NCBI GenBank assembly: GCA_046758845.1
Contig: JBHIBA010000226.1
Location: forward strand, 1-7,675
Origin: JBHIBA01 sp046758845
GTDB taxonomy: Bacteria > UBA8248 > JACPRG01 > G963555815
DNA: 7,675 nt
Reading direction: 5' to 3'
In this document: in pieces, positions 6,247 to 7,675 of the stretch
How the letters are laid out: each line of letters starts with the position of its first letter
Numbering within the stretch: the first letter of the stretch is position 1
Translations under genes and position numbers: made by a program
The notes under the pieces: generated by a model
Told to the model about the DNA's origin: nothing
The model's database searches: none
Seen by the model: only the letters and a program-made list of their open reading frames with translations

Positions 6247-7121
6247 CCGCGCAGCAGCGAGACGAGGACCACTCCCGCCACGATGGAGAGCGCCCCCGTA
6301 TAGGTCCTCAGGGTGACTTGTTCCAGCTCACGCAGAAAAACAGCCGCCAACACGACGCTGAGAAGGGGAGTGCTTCCCATGATGGCCATGACCCGCGCCA
6401 CCTTTCCCAGCGCCAAAGCCGTGAACAGGAAATAGAAAGTGACCGCAAGGCTTAGCCCCGCCAGGCAGAAGAACATCAGCGCCCGCCCGGAGGGGACGAA
6501 CCGGCTGCCGGGCGGGAAGACCCAATACGACGCCAGCAGGAAGACCAGGGCGGAGCCGGCGGAGAGGACCACGGCCACGTGCGGTTCGGGAATGATTTCC
6601 AGGCCCAGCTTTCGAAGGGAGGCGGCCAATCCCCAGAAAAACCCCGCGCAAAGGGGGATCAGAATCTCATTCCCCTTGAGGCGGAGGTGGCCTTTGGGAC
6701 GGGAGATCACCCAGACGCCGCCGACGATGAAAAGGGTTCCAACGTAGAGAGACCAGTGCGGGCGTTCCCCCAGGAAGACAATGGCCAGCAGGACGCCGAA
6801 CAGGGGGTTGGAGCCCATGGCGATGGGGCCCGCCCGGGCCACGCCGAATCGGGACAGGGCGATGTAGTAGGCCATCATCGACAGGGCGGGCGAGGAGACC
6901 CCGGCCACCAGGAACCACAAGACCCCGGCCCGAGGCAGGTCCTGCCAGGAGACGCCCAGGGCCGTGCAGAGAGCCGTGTACAGAATCAGGACCACGACGT
7001 TGATCACCACCGCCGCCATGTAAGGGGTCCCCGTGCTGAGCCCCCAGCGGTTCAGGATGCTCATGGTCGACATGATCAGGGCCGCCACAATGGCGATGGC
7101 GTCAACCGGAATGGATTGCAA
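6243..7121 (-). CDS. EamA/DMT superfamily transporter (ten membrane helices)
   Basis: A 292-residue inner-membrane protein with the internal duplication of the drug/metabolite transporter superfamily. The first EamA repeat (about 1-140) ends in GSNPLFGVLLAIVFLGER and then YVGTLFIVGGVWVIS. The second (about 152-290) ends in GSTPLLSVVLAAVFLREL and then YTGALSIVAGVVLVSLL. Each repeat holds about five hydrophobic helices, the normal layout. The substrate cannot be told from sequence; relatives export amino acids, metabolites or drugs. The first possible start is TTG at 7121. An in-frame stop lies 36-38 nt upstream with no ATG or GTG between, and a later GTG or ATG would cut into the first helix. 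The ribosome-binding site (GGTGG or GGAG, very close) is poor, so the start is uncertain. The stop lies 149 bp before the Mo-hydroxylase gene. Confidence 0.88.
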   Translation of the reverse strand: MQSIPVDAIAIVAALIMSTMSILNRWGLSTGTPYMAAVVINVVVLILYTALCTALGVSWQDLPRAGVLWFLVAGVSSPALSMMAYYIALSRFGVARAGPIAMGSNPLFGVLLAIVFLGERPHWSLYVGTLFIVGGVWVISRPKGHLRLKGNEILIPLCAGFFWGLAASLRKLGLEIIPEPHVAVVLSAGSALVFLLASYWVFPPGSRFVPSGRALMFFCLAGLSLAVTFYFLFTALALGKVARVMAIMGSTPLLSVVLAAVFLRELEQVTLRTYTGALSIVAGVVLVSLLRG

Positions 7122-7188
7122 GGCTCCACCCGCCCGAAGGAGAGAAACGTTTTCTTACAGCGGTGCACCCCCCGACGCATGGACCGGC

Positions 7189-7217
7189 AGTTAAGCCGCA
7201 GCCCGGATCAAAGTCAA
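7189..7217 (-). promoter_or_regulatory. Candidate promoter for the EamA transporter
   Basis: On the minus strand TTGACT (7212-7217, 5 of 6 to TTGACA) is followed after 17 nt by TTAACT (7189-7194, 3 of 6 to TATAAT). The start point would lie about 60 nt before the TTG at 7121. The -10 is weak and the call rests on inspection only. Confidence 0.25.
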
Positions 7218-7252
7218 TCGGTTTGCGACGCCCGCGGGTTTTGTGAATGTGT

Positions 7253-7289
7253 GGGGCGCTTTTTGGGGGCTTGCGTCCTGGCGGACTGA
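7253..7289 (+). repeat. Dispersed repeat, partial copy in direct orientation to 7294-7370
   Basis: GGGGCGCTTTTTGGG is shared with the full copies, and the similarity runs on to GGACTG, which matches the left copy (1-77) better than the adjacent right copy. By eye there are five mismatches and one gap over 37 positions against the left copy. The shared core starts 43 bp before that of 7294-7370, forming an imperfect tandem pair. Confidence 0.65.
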
Positions 7290-7293
7290 TCGC

Positions 7294-7370
7294 AGGGGGC
7301 GCTTTTTGGGCACTTGCGTGCCGGCCGAACCGCGGTTGCACGCGTGTAGGCTTGATCCGGGCGTCTTTGG
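7294..7370 (+). repeat. Dispersed intergenic repeat, right copy
   Basis: This 77-bp stretch aligns gap-free with the reverse complement of 1-77, with ten mismatches by eye. Both ends are conserved: GGGGGCGCTTTTTGGG at one and CCGGGCGTCTTTGG at the other. Together with the left copy it forms an inverted pair bracketing all six genes. The right edge cannot be fixed, because the other copy runs to the window border. Confidence 0.8.
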
Positions 7371-7434
7371 CGCTCAGCTTCCGACACATGATCGATCAGG
7401 CACGCTAGTGCGGTATCACGACGCTGTGCGTCCG

Positions 7435-7451
7435 CCCCCCCCGCCCCCCCC
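7435..7451. repeat. C8-G-C8 homopolymer tract
   Basis: Two runs of eight C are separated by one G. The minus strand therefore has G8-C-G8, which offers four G3 runs and could in principle form a compact G-quadruplex. It is also a likely place for replication slippage or a read-length error. Confidence 0.6.
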
Positions 7452-7458
7452 AGCAAAA

Positions 7459-7576
7459 CTTTCTATTCGCGAAAAGGGGCGGCCCTTACTGGCCGCCCCT
7501 TTTCGCAAAAACCTGGCTCATTGGCCGGATGCTGAAGCCTTGCGCAGCAAAGCGGGCAATCTGCCAAAATAGAAAG
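7459..7576. repeat. Nested inverted-repeat element around the 16-bp hairpin
   Basis: CTTTCTATT (7459-7467) is exactly complementary to AATAGAAAG (7568-7576). The left outer arm sits one base from the perfect hairpin at 7469-7506, so the 118-bp unit has an outer 9-bp stem enclosing an inner 16-bp stem. This layout would fit a small non-autonomous element or a structured transcript. Nothing in it looks coding. Confidence 0.4.
7469..7506. terminator. Perfect 16-bp hairpin, possible bidirectional terminator
   Basis: GCGAAAAGGGGCGGCC (7469-7484) and GGCCGCCCCTTTTCGC (7491-7506) are exact reverse complements around CTTACT. The strong GGGGCGGCC core is flanked by A4 and T4 on each strand, so a U4 tract follows the GC stem in both directions, the usual design of a bidirectional terminator. 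The U-tract is short and interrupted by CGC. On the minus strand it could insulate the transporter gene from upstream transcription. Confidence 0.55.
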
Positions 7577-7629
7577 ACGCCGAAAGGTTACTGACAACCG
7601 GCCTAGCCAACCCACGCCTGCCCCAAGCA

Positions 7630-7667
7630 GGCCCGGCCATGAGGGTCATCGACCCGCATGCCGGGCC
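7630..7667. repeat. Long GC-rich hairpin near the window end
   Basis: GGCCCGGC pairs with GCCGGGCC, then after a one-base bulge ATG pairs with CAT, and after an A-G mismatch GGGTC pairs with GACCC around a three-base ATC loop: 16 base pairs in all. No U-run follows on either strand. It may be a REP-like palindrome or part of a structure that continues past the window. Confidence 0.5.
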
Positions 7668-7675
7668 GTCAAAAG

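Larger units (their letters stand above)
7122..7675. other. Gene-free, repeat- and hairpin-rich block upstream of the transporter
   Basis: I see no supported gene in these 554 bp. The block holds a candidate transporter promoter, a partial and a full copy of the dispersed repeat, a C8-G-C8 tract, a perfect 16-bp hairpin nested within a 9-bp outer inverted repeat, and a second long hairpin near the end. Open frames crossing it run through repeats and look like chance frames. The density of foldable sequence suggests an intergenic repeat island. Confidence 0.6.

Noticed and set aside
1..7370. The whole interval as a composite transposon
   Set aside because: There is no transposase, integrase or target-site duplication visible, and the genes are ordinary chromosomal families. 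The inverted repeats alone do not prove mobility.
7243..7572. 109-codon plus-strand frame across the right repeat and hairpin
   Set aside because: It reads through the dispersed repeat, the C8 tracts and a perfect hairpin. The differences between repeat copies change amino acids, so it is not conserved coding sequence.

Overview
The window is GC-rich DNA from an uncultured-type environmental bacterium. Six protein genes are supported, all on the minus strand, so transcription runs from high to low coordinates. GC-rich third codon positions, long antisense open frames and families such as DUF1326, DUF2182, DUF4282 and a CO-dehydrogenase-like molybdenum hydroxylase would fit Desulfobacterota, Rokubacteria, NC10 or Tectomicrobia-like lineages. 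No phylogenetic marker is present, so this is a guess. I see no rRNA, tRNA, CRISPR array, transposase, integrase or phage gene.

In transcription order: (1) 7675-7122 is a non-coding, hairpin-rich block. It holds a dispersed repeat, a partial second copy of it, a perfect 16-bp hairpin with terminator character, a C8-G-C8 tract and a second strong hairpin. (2) 7121-6243 is a ten-helix EamA/DMT-type transporter. (3) 6093-3787 is the molybdopterin-binding large subunit of a xanthine dehydrogenase/aldehyde oxidase-type hydroxylase. Its FAD and 2Fe-2S partner subunits are absent from the window. (4) 3579-3208 is a small DUF4282 membrane protein. (5) 2913-2308 (DUF1326) and 2108-1320 (DUF2182) are a soluble Cys-rich and a membrane Met/Cys-rich protein often found side by side. 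(6) 1179-184 is a PflX/COG1313-type radical SAM protein, followed by a terminator-like hairpin at 110-149.

Gaps between genes are about 120 to 295 bp, so this looks like several short transcription units rather than one tight operon. The only pair with a likely shared job is DUF1326-DUF2182, probably metal- or redox-related. The 200-bp gap between those two carries a GC-homopolymer block and a short frame with coding character that may be a gene remnant.

The most notable non-genic signal is a 77-bp repeat at 1-77 that recurs in inverted orientation at 7294-7370 (67 of 77 positions identical by eye), with a partial third copy at 7253-7289. The copies bracket the six genes. Their differences do not fall mainly at third codon positions, so this looks like a dispersed intergenic repeat rather than a conserved gene fragment. 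I found nothing that clearly qualifies as a new multi-gene system. The best leads are the repeat family, the orphan Mo-hydroxylase subunit and the DUF1326/DUF2182 module.
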